NCBI GenBank assembly: GCA_964563335.1
Contig: CAZLWL010000028.1
Span: 1-28,581, forward strand
Length of the DNA stretch: 28,581 bases
Reading direction: 5' to 3'
From: QNBT01 sp964563335
Lineage (GTDB): Bacteria > Planctomycetota > Phycisphaerae > Sedimentisphaerales > Anaerohalosphaeraceae
Each line of letters begins with the position of its first letter. Position 1 is the stretch's first letter. A model generated the notes under the pieces. That model was not told the origin of the DNA. It saw nothing but the letters and a program-made list of their open reading frames with translations, and made no database searches. A program made the position numbers and the translations under genes. This document shows, one piece after another, positions 20,870 to 28,581 of this stretch.

Positions 20870-23800
20870 TTATCGCTGATTTTTCTGCTGTCTTTTTGGT
20901 AATCCACGGCGCCTGCGAGGCTGGACAATCCTGACGGTATCAGAGCCATGTATGTATTGGCCGGATTCGAGTCTGATAACAACAGTCAGTTCAACTCTTC
21001 CGTTATGTGACACCCGATCCATTAGCTCATCCTTATTGAATTTTACGAACACCTTTGCTTTCTTGCCCCCGCCGTTCACACGATGCGAAATTGCCTCAAT
21101 AGGTTCGCCGTTAAGACCGCCGGCATACAGCTCAAATTGGCCATCAGCTATATCATGCCTGCTGATTCCCTCCGGCACTCGCATGATAGCCGTTATACTC
21201 TTGGCGTGATTATTACGGTTAATCGTCTGTGGCGTGATGTGGAGGGAGGTTTCTATCGGCTCGATAAACGTTTGACCTGCAAGACCATACATGGACAAGT
21301 GCGAAACAGAAGCCCAAACATACCCTGCGTAACTGTTGCCGTAGAGCTCGACATCCGTGGTATCAACTCCAATTTCGGAAACCCAGTCCAGGTCCGCCGA
21401 AAGTTTTGTCCATTCGCCGGCAGACTCGTTGAAATAGTACATCCCCAATGTGGTTTCATCGATGTCCTCAGGGTCATCTGCGATGCCGTCGCCGGTCCTG
21501 TCAAGGTCCGATTCTTTATAATAAATACGAATAGATGCTTCATCAATTAGGTCGCCGGTCGGGGTCTGGACGTTTTCGCTCAAAGTGATGTCAAGGTATC
21601 TATCAATCGCTACTTCATAACCCCTAAGCCCCGACGACTGACTCAGCGCAAATGGTACGGTCGTATTATCGTACCTGCTCATTTCTACAGTTGGATTCAC
21701 TAGTTCGGCAAGCGTAGCGTAGACCATCGAATCAGTCTGTTTCACTGTGTCAATTTCATCTACTGCAAAGAAGTTGTATGATAATTCGCCGTGATCGGTG
21801 GAACCTCCGCTGGGATACTCTACGGCGCCGCTCAGATGATACTCCACCCTGGCCGAGTCCGGCTCTATCGTTACGGTTTTTTTCCTGAGAATATCAAGCA
21901 CGCGGAGGTGGTCCGACGGATAAGGGGACGAAATCAGCACTATTGTCTGAGTGCTGTTCCATACCCCATACCTTACAGCGAGTCTGTCTTCATCTGATTC
22001 TATCATGTTTGTCAGGACATCACCGGCCTCTGCCAAAAGACCATGAACGAGCGTTCCAACCGGCTCGGCTCCATCCGGCCTGCCAACTAATACGATTCGA
22101 GGCGCATCCGAGTATTGCGATAGCAGCTCATTGGCTGATGCTATTTCGACGGTGGTATATTCTGCGAGGCCATCTGCAAACTGGGCGGCCTCCTGACTTC
22201 CGTCATATGCAAGTACAAGGTTCTCCACGTGCGGTTCATCGGAATCGGTGTCCTCGTTGTCCGGTATGCCATCATGGTCGCTATCTCCGTCCAAAGGATT
22301 AGTGCCCTGTTCGATTTCAGTTCCATCGGGTATTCCGTCACCGTCAGTGTCCTCAGACAACGGATCCAGGAACATGTCCAACTCTGCGCCGTCGGCGACA
22401 CCATCGCCGTCGCTGTCATTATTCATCGGATTTGTGTCGTACGTGGTTTCAATGCCGTCGCTGAGGCCGTCGTTATCAGTGTCGGGGTTATTGGGATCGG
22501 TCCCTAACTCAAACTCCTTGCCGTCAAACATGAAATCACCATCTGTGTCAGGGTGAAATAAGCTTGAATTGAATGTTTTTTCCTGCAAATCGCTTACTCC
22601 ATCTTTGTCTGTATCGCTGCTTCGGGGATTCGAGCCAAGACCAAATTCCTCCAAGTCCGTTAGACCATCTTGATCCGTATCAGGCATGTTGGGATTGCTG
22701 CCATAAGTGATCTCTATGCCGTCGGGCAGACCATCACCATCTGTGTCGAAGTGCCTGGGGTTAGTCTGCAGTGAAAATCCTCTCCACTCGGCATAGTCAC
22801 TAAGGCCGTCATTATCGGTGTCAGGGTCTCTTGGATTTGTGCCCATTGCATATTCGTTGGGGTCGGCCAAACCGTCGAGGTCCGTGTCCGTCAGCAGCGG
22901 GTCACTTGTAACGTGTATTGTGTGCTCGCCGTTCGGATCAGTAAAGGTTATATCCCATCCGGCGGTTTCTTCCTCGTTGAGCAGCCCGTCACCATCGCGG
23001 TCCGGATTAGTGTCGGCAGGTCTTTCGTCCAATTTCTGAGAGAATTTCTGGATACGGCTGTAATAATCTCCTGTCTGCGGATCTGCTTCGATCAAATCAG
23101 CTATGTAAATATTACCGTTGTTATCCATGGTCATTGCCGAGATACCATTGATAATCCCACCATCCGCACCGTTGGGGTCTTCCCAAAGAGCTATCGAAAC
23201 AGAATCAGCATTAAACTTTTGAATACCCTCTTCAGTCGCTACATAAAGATAACCATCATCATCGGCTTCGATGCGCTGATGCGTGTACGGCCAGTAGCCG
23301 TATATGTCCCGGTAAAAGGTCCCCTGTGAGTCGTATTTTGCAACTCGGCCTATTGGGCTTTCAGGTCCGCCGTGATTGGCGATGTAGATATTTCCATACA
23401 GGCCTCCAATGGCTAAATCGCGTGGTTTTGTTAACTGGTCGGGTGCTTGTCCGTGACTACCCCAGGAACCAAGGAAAGTACCGTTTGGGTCGTATTTTTC
23501 AACAGAAGCAATGTTTTGGTGCGTTCCCCAGTCATAACCCAATCTCAGCATGTTGAGGTCACCATTTGTATCGAACTCCATAGCCATAGCCGACCCATCA
23601 CCGTAACCTATGTCCCAACTGAAAAGGAAAGTGCCGTCAAAGCTGTAAACACAGATATCGGTCAGCTCCGGATCGTGGATGTAAAGTCGGTCGGTGGCAT
23701 CATCAAGTGTAACTGAATACGGACAGCACATTCTGGAACCGTTCATGACAGATTCAGACCAGCCTGTTACCACTGCTCCATCGGGAGCGAGTTTCATAAT

Positions 23801-26800
23801 CGGATATTCTGCGCCCCAGCCCACAACTGCATAGACATATCCATCGGCATCCACGGCTATATCGCTTATAGAGTATTGGTCATGTAAGGCGACATTGTCG
23901 ATAAGAGTTCCGTCAAATTCGATTTGCCCTTCTTCATAGATCGGATTGGCCACATCCTCAATGCCGTCACCGTTGGTGTCACGGGATCTTGGATTCAGGC
24001 CGCTCCAGTATTCCATCGAATCGTTTAAGCCATCACTATCGGAATCCGGGACAGCCGGATCGCTGCGGACGTGCATAGTGAAAGTTTCACCCTCGTATTC
24101 GAATTGAATAAGCCATCCGGCTATTTCAAGATAGTCATGGAGCCCATCGTTATCGGTGTCGCGCTGAAGTGCGTTGGTACCGTACTGAATCTCAAACCAA
24201 TCTATAAGTCCGTCGCCATCTGTGTCGTGACGGCGAGGATTCAGGCCATTATCGACTTCATAGCCATCGCTGAGACCGTCGGCATCTGTATCATATCTCC
24301 ACAAATTGCTGCCGCCTGTTTCCTCGCTGTCTTTGAGGCCGTCGCCATCGTGGTCGAGCATAGTGATTCCACTCCAGCTTACCAAGTCGTCAATGTTGCC
24401 AGGCATCACATCAAAGTAGAGTGTGAAACTGTCTCCGGTATATATGTTCGCTTGACGGGAGTCATGAAAGCACCAGAATCCATAGAATACCAGGAAGACA
24501 AAATGCTCCCATTCGTACCAGAGTTTGCAATAAGAGTCCACCCGGAGTTTTACCGGGAAGTTGACCATCGCAATTCCGGGTTCGATCCAGCCCCCTGCTT
24601 CGTATTCATTTGCCCTCCACCCGGCTGACTGGTCCTGTGTTCTGTCCCATTGGCTATAAGGTGGAATGGGAAGTTCCTTGTTGCCCAGAGCCGTTACGAA
24701 AACATTCGAATGGAGATAGTTTGTTGTTGAGTTAGAACCCCAAGGCGCAGATATAGAATAGTAAGGCCAGACACTACTTTTATAAACAAGACTCCAGTAG
24801 TGCGCGTTGCCCACGGCTGTTCCCTTAAGACGGCTCTTGTATTCGATACGGTCTCCTACATCCAGACCATTATCGTCGTCGTCATAGATATTCATTTCCG
24901 GGTCACCTACGATATCAATTTCAGGTGAGACCGTATGGTTTACATTGCTCATGACGTCAATGAAGAATTCAAACACATCATCTGACCAGTTACCGAACAT
25001 GTCGGACAATTCAATGCTCAGGGCGATCAACCATCCAACATAGGGAATCGCACCAATCATGAATAATATACAGGTATAGTAATACTCCATCGTCGTCTCA
25101 AGCAGAGCAGTATTGAGGGCAAGGCCGCTAAGATTGCTGATTTGAGAAATTGCTATCACACTGTAAGCGGCAAATCCGGCGTCCGCCAGCATTGCTGCCG
25201 TGTTCAGACCATCAAGTACCTTGTTCATGCGCTTGAAAAACTTGCTATTATCAGCGACGTGGTCGCACTGTTTGACCCAGGTTTTGAACTTTTTGAACTT
25301 GCTCATCTTGGCAATATCGCCGATGCCATCAATCGACCAGCCTTTCGACTGTAAAAACTTGATCGACCGATAAGCTTTAAGCCCGACACCTGCACGATAA
25401 AGGCCCTCAAGCCCAATAAGGCCGCCTGCCACTATATCCTCTATTGTTTCCGAAACCATTTCGTAATCTTGAGCTGTTCTGGTTGCCGGGGCGCCTAAAC
25501 CATAAAGCTTCTGTTCACCTGTATTCCAGTAAAGCATCAAACTCATAAAAGTGTAAGTAGCCTCATCGGTTAACTCCATGTCCTGAATTTCACTCATGAC
25601 TTCATGAGTCAACAGGGGGTCATAGTTTGACGTATCATACCATGGTGTTTTCAGGGTTTTTGACGTCGAAATTTGTTCGGTTGTCAAATCCAGGGTGAAG
25701 GAATTGCCGGGACCGGCGGACACCTGGATTTCCGAAAGCTCAATATCTGCCGATTGATCCTCTAAAATAGTAACCACAGGCAACTTCTTATTGGGTGGCA
25801 GTGAGTCAAGGGCCTGAGGTATCGCATCGTTGGCCAACCACACAAGCGCCTCATCCCTGTGTGTGAATGAGCCTAATTGATTGCTTACATTAATGTCGTT
25901 GGCATCAAGAGCCGCAGGCATATCGGAAACATGTGTCTCAGAATCTCTGAGAAAATCATATACCAGCAGTAGATTTGCCGCTACCGTCTGATTCGGGTCT
26001 GAGCTGTAGAATATACCTGCACTTGAGCCATAGAATTCCTCAACACTGACTCCGCTAAGCATGAAATCTTCTTCATAGGTCACCAGGAGAGTCTCTTGAT
26101 TAAGTACACTTGAATTAGGATCGCTGAAACCAACAACTTTCCATAGCAACCTGGCATCCATAGTCAGATTTGTCGGGCAGGATACCGAATACATCATTCT
26201 GCCTGCAAAGGCAACAACGGTGCCGTGTTCTGTTATCGGAAACAAAGGCACAAAAACATTGTTTCCATCTACGGTAATGCCGTTGGCAATCACATCATTC
26301 TGATCCGGAGGTTCATTCACAGCCAGTTTAAGCAACGGAAAAACCGCTACATCTTCTTTGGAGTTATCCAGGTCCTTCATTGACCCTTCCCTGTCACCGT
26401 CAGGCCAGTCCCAATACCGGCCGTAAAGCTTTAAATGTTCAGGGTTTTCAGGTTTTAACTGAAAGTCTATGTATACTGGATTCCCGTTGTTTGTAATATC
26501 AAAGTGGAACTGCTCGTGCACGCCGGACTTGGCAAATGGGGACAAATCGAAACTATCGTTTACACCATCACCGTCGTTGTCAAAATCCCACGCATTTTCT
26601 TTGCCGTCACCGTCGGCATCTATCTGGTTCGGGTCCTTTACCTCAAGGTAGTCCGGCAAGCCGTCAAGGTTCGAATCGGGATTCAACGGATCTAAATCAT
26701 TATCAATCTCCCATAAATCTTCCAGCCGGTCGAAGTCGGAGTCTGCATTGTTGGGATCCGTGCCTATCACCATCTCAACCGAATCGGGCAGACCATCCAG

Positions 26801-26986
26801 GTCGGTATCCGTTAAATCAGAGACCACGCTCATCAACGAATCTACAATGCCACCCAAAGGTTCACTTATTCGGGGCGGTTCTATCGGCTGGGCTTGTGCA
26901 GAATTAATCACCCAATCCCCGAAGTTAGGCCCTAAGAAAAAAACGACTGCCAAAAAAACGCACAAGACGCGACGATAGTCTAACAT
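20870..26986 (-). CDS. Giant exported protein with calcium-loop repeats and an NHL-like propeller
   Basis: 2038 residues with a signal peptide (about 1-32: RRVLCVFLAVVFFLG ... SAQA). Regions in order: thrombospondin type 3-like DxDxDG calcium loops (about 58-150); a long unrecognised region with a strongly hydrophobic stretch (about 595-680); loops again (about 876-1010); an NHL-like beta-propeller with repeated DADGYVYAV / NIYIAN units (about 1029-1315); a dense third loop block (about 1322-1584); and a C-terminal region of beta-rich segments ending in a basic tail RRRRGLPKRQQKNQR. I see no PEP-CTERM or LPXTG anchor. A strong GAGGAGGAT lies before the ATG. Such proteins are typical of planctomycete cell surfaces and need calcium to fold. 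The specific role is unknown; adhesion or envelope structure would fit. It is probably monocistronic. Confidence 0.85.
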   Translation of the reverse strand: MLDYRRVLCVFLAVVFFLGPNFGDWVINSAQAQPIEPPRISEPLGGIVDSLMSVVSDLTDTDLDGLPDSVEMVIGTDPNNADSDFDRLEDLWEIDNDLDPLNPDSNLDGLPDYLEVKDPNQIDADGDGKENAWDFDNDGDGVNDSFDLSPFAKSGVHEQFHFDITNNGNPVYIDFQLKPENPEHLKLYGRYWDWPDGDREGSMKDLDNSKEDVAVFPLLKLAVNEPPDQNDVIANGITVDGNNVFVPLFPITEHGTVVAFAGRMMYSVSCPTNLTMDARLLWKVVGFSDPNSSVLNQETLLVTYEEDFMLSGVSVEEFYGSSAGIFYSSDPNQTVAANLLLVYDFLRDSETHVSDMPAALDANDINVSNQLGSFTHRDEALVWLANDAIPQALDSLPPNKKLPVVTILEDQSADIELSEIQVSAGPGNSFTLDLTTEQISTSKTLKTPWYDTSNYDPLLTHEVMSEIQDMELTDEATYTFMSLMLYWNTGEQKLYGLGAPATRTAQDYEMVSETIEDIVAGGLIGLEGLYRAGVGLKAYRSIKFLQSKGWSIDGIGDIAKMSKFKKFKTWVKQCDHVADNSKFFKRMNKVLDGLNTAAMLADAGFAAYSVIAISQISNLSGLALNTALLETTMEYYYTCILFMIGAIPYVGWLIALSIELSDMFGNWSDDVFEFFIDVMSNVNHTVSPEIDIVGDPEMNIYDDDDNGLDVGDRIEYKSRLKGTAVGNAHYWSLVYKSSVWPYYSISAPWGSNSTTNYLHSNVFVTALGNKELPIPPYSQWDRTQDQSAGWRANEYEAGGWIEPGIAMVNFPVKLRVDSYCKLWYEWEHFVFLVFYGFWCFHDSRQANIYTGDSFTLYFDVMPGNIDDLVSWSGITMLDHDGDGLKDSEETGGSNLWRYDTDADGLSDGYEVDNGLNPRRHDTDGDGLIDWFEIQYGTNALQRDTDNDGLHDYLEIAGWLIQFEYEGETFTMHVRSDPAVPDSDSDGLNDSMEYWSGLNPRSRDTNGDGIEDVANPIYEEGQIEFDGTLIDNVALHDQYSISDIAVDADGYVYAVVGWGAEYPIMKLAPDGAVVTGWSESVMNGSRMCCPYSVTLDDATDRLYIHDPELTDICVYSFDGTFLFSWDIGYGDGSAMAMEFDTNGDLNMLRLGYDWGTHQNIASVEKYDPNGTFLGSWGSHGQAPDQLTKPRDLAIGGLYGNIYIANHGGPESPIGRVAKYDSQGTFYRDIYGYWPYTHQRIEADDDGYLYVATEEGIQKFNADSVSIALWEDPNGADGGIINGISAMTMDNNGNIYIADLIEADPQTGDYYSRIQKFSQKLDERPADTNPDRDGDGLLNEEETAGWDITFTDPNGEHTIHVTSDPLLTDTDLDGLADPNEYAMGTNPRDPDTDNDGLSDYAEWRGFSLQTNPRHFDTDGDGLPDGIEITYGSNPNMPDTDQDGLTDLEEFGLGSNPRSSDTDKDGVSDLQEKTFNSSLFHPDTDGDFMFDGKEFELGTDPNNPDTDNDGLSDGIETTYDTNPMNNDSDGDGVADGAELDMFLDPLSEDTDGDGIPDGTEIEQGTNPLDGDSDHDGIPDNEDTDSDEPHVENLVLAYDGSQEAAQFADGLAEYTTVEIASANELLSQYSDAPRIVLVGRPDGAEPVGTLVHGLLAEAGDVLTNMIESDEDRLAVRYGVWNSTQTIVLISSPYPSDHLRVLDILRKKTVTIEPDSARVEYHLSGAVEYPSGGSTDHGELSYNFFAVDEIDTVKQTDSMVYATLAELVNPTVEMSRYDNTTVPFALSQSSGLRGYEVAIDRYLDITLSENVQTPTGDLIDEASIRIYYKESDLDRTGDGIADDPEDIDETTLGMYYFNESAGEWTKLSADLDWVSEIGVDTTDVELYGNSYAGYVWASVSHLSMYGLAGQTFIEPIETSLHITPQTINRNNHAKSITAIMRVPEGISRHDIADGQFELYAGGLNGEPIEAISHRVNGGGKKAKVFVKFNKDELMDRVSHNGRVELTVVIRLESGQYIHGSDTVRIVQPRRRRGLPKRQQKNQR

Positions 26987-27020
26987 AATTATCCTCCTCT
27001 TTTATGGTTAAGGGTGTATC

Positions 27021-27055
27021 CGTGATATAAAACAATTAAAGGATGGTATATCACG
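27021..27055. promoter_or_regulatory. Operator-like inverted repeat upstream of the giant exported protein
   Basis: CGTGATATA (27021-27029) and TATATCACG (27047-27055) are exact complements 17 bp apart. They lie 35-69 bases before the start codon of the 2038-residue protein, where its promoter should be. I saw no other copy in the window. A dimeric regulator site is a reasonable guess. Confidence 0.45.
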
Positions 27056-27235
27056 ACAAATAGCCAAAGTCAAGCTTTTCTCATGATTTTTGAAAATTTT
27101 TCATGGGGGCTATCGGCGGTCTGAGAGGGGCCGTAATGACTTGTCAGAAAGAGGGTTGAGAGGGTTTTTGTTTAGACACGGCTGAGGAGGGGCTCCGGAG
27201 AGGTCCTCGGCCGGGTTAGGTGAGGTCGGTGCCAG

Positions 27236-27385
27236 TTAGGCACACAGAACAATTTCTTCGAGGTCGAGCTCCATGAGATGCTCGAGATATAAGTCGAGGT
27301 CTTCTGCGGAAAACTGTGCCAGAAACTCCGGCTTGGCTCCTCTGTTGATCTCGAGGATAAAGTCGATAATTTCCCTTTTGCTCAT
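27236..27385 (-). CDS. 49-residue hypothetical protein
   Basis: A small ORF from ATG at 27385 reads MSKREIIDFILEINRGAKPE, continues FLAQFSAEDLDLYLEHLMEL and ends DLEEIVLCA. Support: GGAG sits about 7 bases before the ATG, the sequence looks like a compact helical protein with alternating hydrophobic and acidic positions, and the overlapping frame on the same strand gives an arginine-rich, non-protein-like product. I do not recognise a characterised family. It lies 250 bases upstream of the giant exported protein on the same strand, with an operator-like dyad between them, so co-transcription is unlikely. Confidence 0.5.
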   Translation of the reverse strand: MSKREIIDFILEINRGAKPEFLAQFSAEDLDLYLEHLMELDLEEIVLCA

Positions 27386-28120
27386 AAATTTGCTCCATCT
27401 AAATCCAAGACCCAAGCTTCTTACAAGAGCATATCGGACGGGGCGGCGGGTTTTCTTGAATTGTGCGGGAGGTGGTGTCCAGATTGAGCCGGAAGCGGTA
27501 AGACACTACATGAGTTGCACTTTCGTTGGGGTGCTACATCATATAGTGGCGGGCAAACGTGGCGGTCGGGGGCATTTTGAAACGTCCAATAATAGCGGCG
27601 CTGGGGCTGCGCGAAACGTGGCGGAAATTTGTGATTTTTTTTTACCGCGGAGACACAGAGGTTTTTAGACGCAGATTTCGCGGATTAACGCAGATGTGCC
27701 TTTAGGCACGAAGGTAATCGCTTCACAGATGCGATTTTCAATCGCGGGATGTACAATTCAAAAGCTGCTTGTGATGCAAGCATCAACACATCTTATTAAT
27801 TGTCCAATGGCTGTTTTGACAGCCTATGTGAAGCCAAGTCAGGATTTCGCCTGCACCAAATATTTTGGTGCGGGATAAACTACAGGCCAAGTATGTTGGC
27901 CTATTGTGAGCAGACAAAAAAGAAGTTAGGAGACGGACGAGGACGCAGAGAGTTTTTTTAGCCACTGATTTCACTGATGGACGCTGATTAACGCGGATTA
28001 ACGCTGATTTTTGGGCCACAGAGAAAAAGCACAGAGCTTCTTAGATGCTGATTTCGCAGATTTGATATTATATAACCGGGCACCTTTAATTCCTCTCCAA
28101 ATTGATTACTGAGGAGGAAA
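27386..28120. repeat. Gene-free region with dispersed repeats and hairpins
   Basis: No gene I can support. The first 250 bases show nothing recognisable. Around 27640-27695 and 27951-28070 are two variants of the CACAGAGNTTTTTAG / GATTAACGC repeat also seen at 5771-5826. Between them lies a cluster of six short stem-loops (27696-27902). Confidence 0.6.
27696..27902. repeat. Cluster of six consecutive stem-loops
   Basis: Stems with small loops: GTGCC-TTTA-GGCAC (27696-27709); GCGATT-TTC-AATCGC (27731-27745); TGCTTG-TGATG-CAAGCA (27766-27782); GGCTGT-TTTG-ACAGCC (27809-27824); GCACCAAA-TAT-TTTGGTGC, extendable to 11 pairs (27850-27874); AGGCCAA-GTATG-TTGGCCT (27884-27902). ACAATT near 27753 and AATTGT near 27798 could also pair around the third. 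Stem sequences all differ, so this is not a simple tandem repeat. Confidence 0.6.
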
Positions 28121-28549
28121 TCAGGTTAGACCTGAGCCATCATATCTTCTTTGCGTTTCATTGAATAACCGAATTTCAGCATCGTGTACAAAACAATCTT
28201 TGTTCTTGATTTTGTCAATAAACGTAGTCTCAACCCATGAAAGAAGATAATTTTTCCAATCGAAAAAAAATCTGAGAAAACCAATAGGTGTTTTTGAAAG
28301 ATAATGCACTTTTACATATTTGATTTTTTGATAGAAATCTTCTTTAGATTCGATTTCTAGTTCTGATAAAAAAAGAAGTGCTGAGAAAATTTCAGATTTA
28401 AAAGTACTCGACCTAGACTTTTCAAGGTACTCAAGAAACCAGTTTCGCCACGCGGGATTTTCAAATACAACTGACTTTGGTATTTCAAAACCAAAATGCT
28501 TCAGTACATATTTAATAAACGGTATTCTAACTGTACTGTCTAATTTCAT
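28121..28549 (-). CDS. Hypothetical protein, AT-rich orphan
   Basis: 142 residues starting MKLDSTVRIPFIKYVLKHFG and ending RRYDGSGLT. It is rich in Phe, Tyr, Lys and Glu with no signal peptide and no clear membrane helix; FYQKIKYVKVHYLSKTPIGF and FFFDWKNYLLSWVETTFIDKI are amphipathic. I recognise no family or catalytic motif. Composition is strikingly AT-rich against most of the window and similar to the TIR operon, which suggests acquisition. The Shine-Dalgarno is weak (AAAGAA). The gene lies complete near the right edge, so its operon partners upstream are outside the window. Confidence 0.6.
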   Translation of the reverse strand: MKLDSTVRIPFIKYVLKHFGFEIPKSVVFENPAWRNWFLEYLEKSRSSTFKSEIFSALLFLSELEIESKEDFYQKIKYVKVHYLSKTPIGFLRFFFDWKNYLLSWVETTFIDKIKNKDCFVHDAEIRLFNETQRRYDGSGLT

Positions 28550-28581
28550 TTTCGTTCTTTAACCCTTAGCGGAGCCAATAA

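Noticed and set aside
22229..23039. Several plus-strand open frames rich in Ser, Pro and Val opposite the giant protein
   Set aside because: They are antisense shadows of the DxDxDG repeat coding sequence, whose codon bias keeps other frames open.
27273..27668. 131-residue plus-strand frame near the right end
   Set aside because: It overlaps the better supported 49-residue minus-strand ORF and ends inside a dispersed CACAGAG repeat. Composition is not protein-like.

Overview
The window reads as a chromosomal segment of a Gram-negative bacterium, most likely an uncultured member of the Planctomycetota (Phycisphaerae-like). The grounds are a complete LpxB (lipid A synthesis), PilT/GspE-type ATPases, a 2038-residue exported protein full of DxDxDG calcium loops, an HNH-AP2 endonuclease with an N-terminal Cys module, and intergenic regions crowded with short dispersed repeats. 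The taxonomic call is inference; there is no rRNA gene in the window.

Layout. 1-3111 carries ordinary chromosomal genes: lpxB (-), a DUF456 membrane protein (-) and an SMP-30-like lipoprotein (+). 3112-6269 is mosaic: a HepT/MntA toxin-antitoxin pair (-), a 42-residue Cys-rich protein (+), a displaced 3' end of glmS overlapped by an HNH-AP2 endonuclease gene (-), and about 0.9 kb of repeat-rich DNA without a gene. 6270-10260 is defence-like: an AT-rich two-gene operon (Thoeris ThsB-type TIR protein plus a small multi-span membrane protein), convergent with a 954-residue N6-adenine DNA methyltransferase. 10315-13137 holds a CvpA-like membrane protein and a GspE-like ATPase with a broken Walker A motif, both on the minus strand.

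13571-19197 is a complete type II-C CRISPR-Cas locus: tracrRNA (-), cas9, cas1 and cas2 (+), and an array of 17 repeats and 16 spacers whose crRNA-sense strand is minus. The tracrRNA was found through an anti-repeat just upstream of cas9. Its predicted promoter is superposed on the cas9 promoter in the same 34 bp, firing the opposite way. pilT (-) follows the array, so the CRISPR locus appears to sit inside a pilT/gspE-like/cvpA minus-strand cluster. 20870-26986 is the giant exported calcium-loop/NHL-propeller protein. The right end has a 49-residue ORF, a hairpin-rich repeat region and an AT-rich orphan gene.

How it fits together: four anti-invader or selfish modules (HepT/MntA, TIR plus membrane protein, DNA methyltransferase, Cas9) lie within 16 kb among housekeeping and pilus-type genes, which looks like a defence island. 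The parts most worth following are the TIR/membrane-protein operon, the superposed cas9/tracrRNA promoter, the motif-degenerate GspE-like ATPase and the glmS-end/HNH junction. All calls come from reading the sequence and translations, without database searches.
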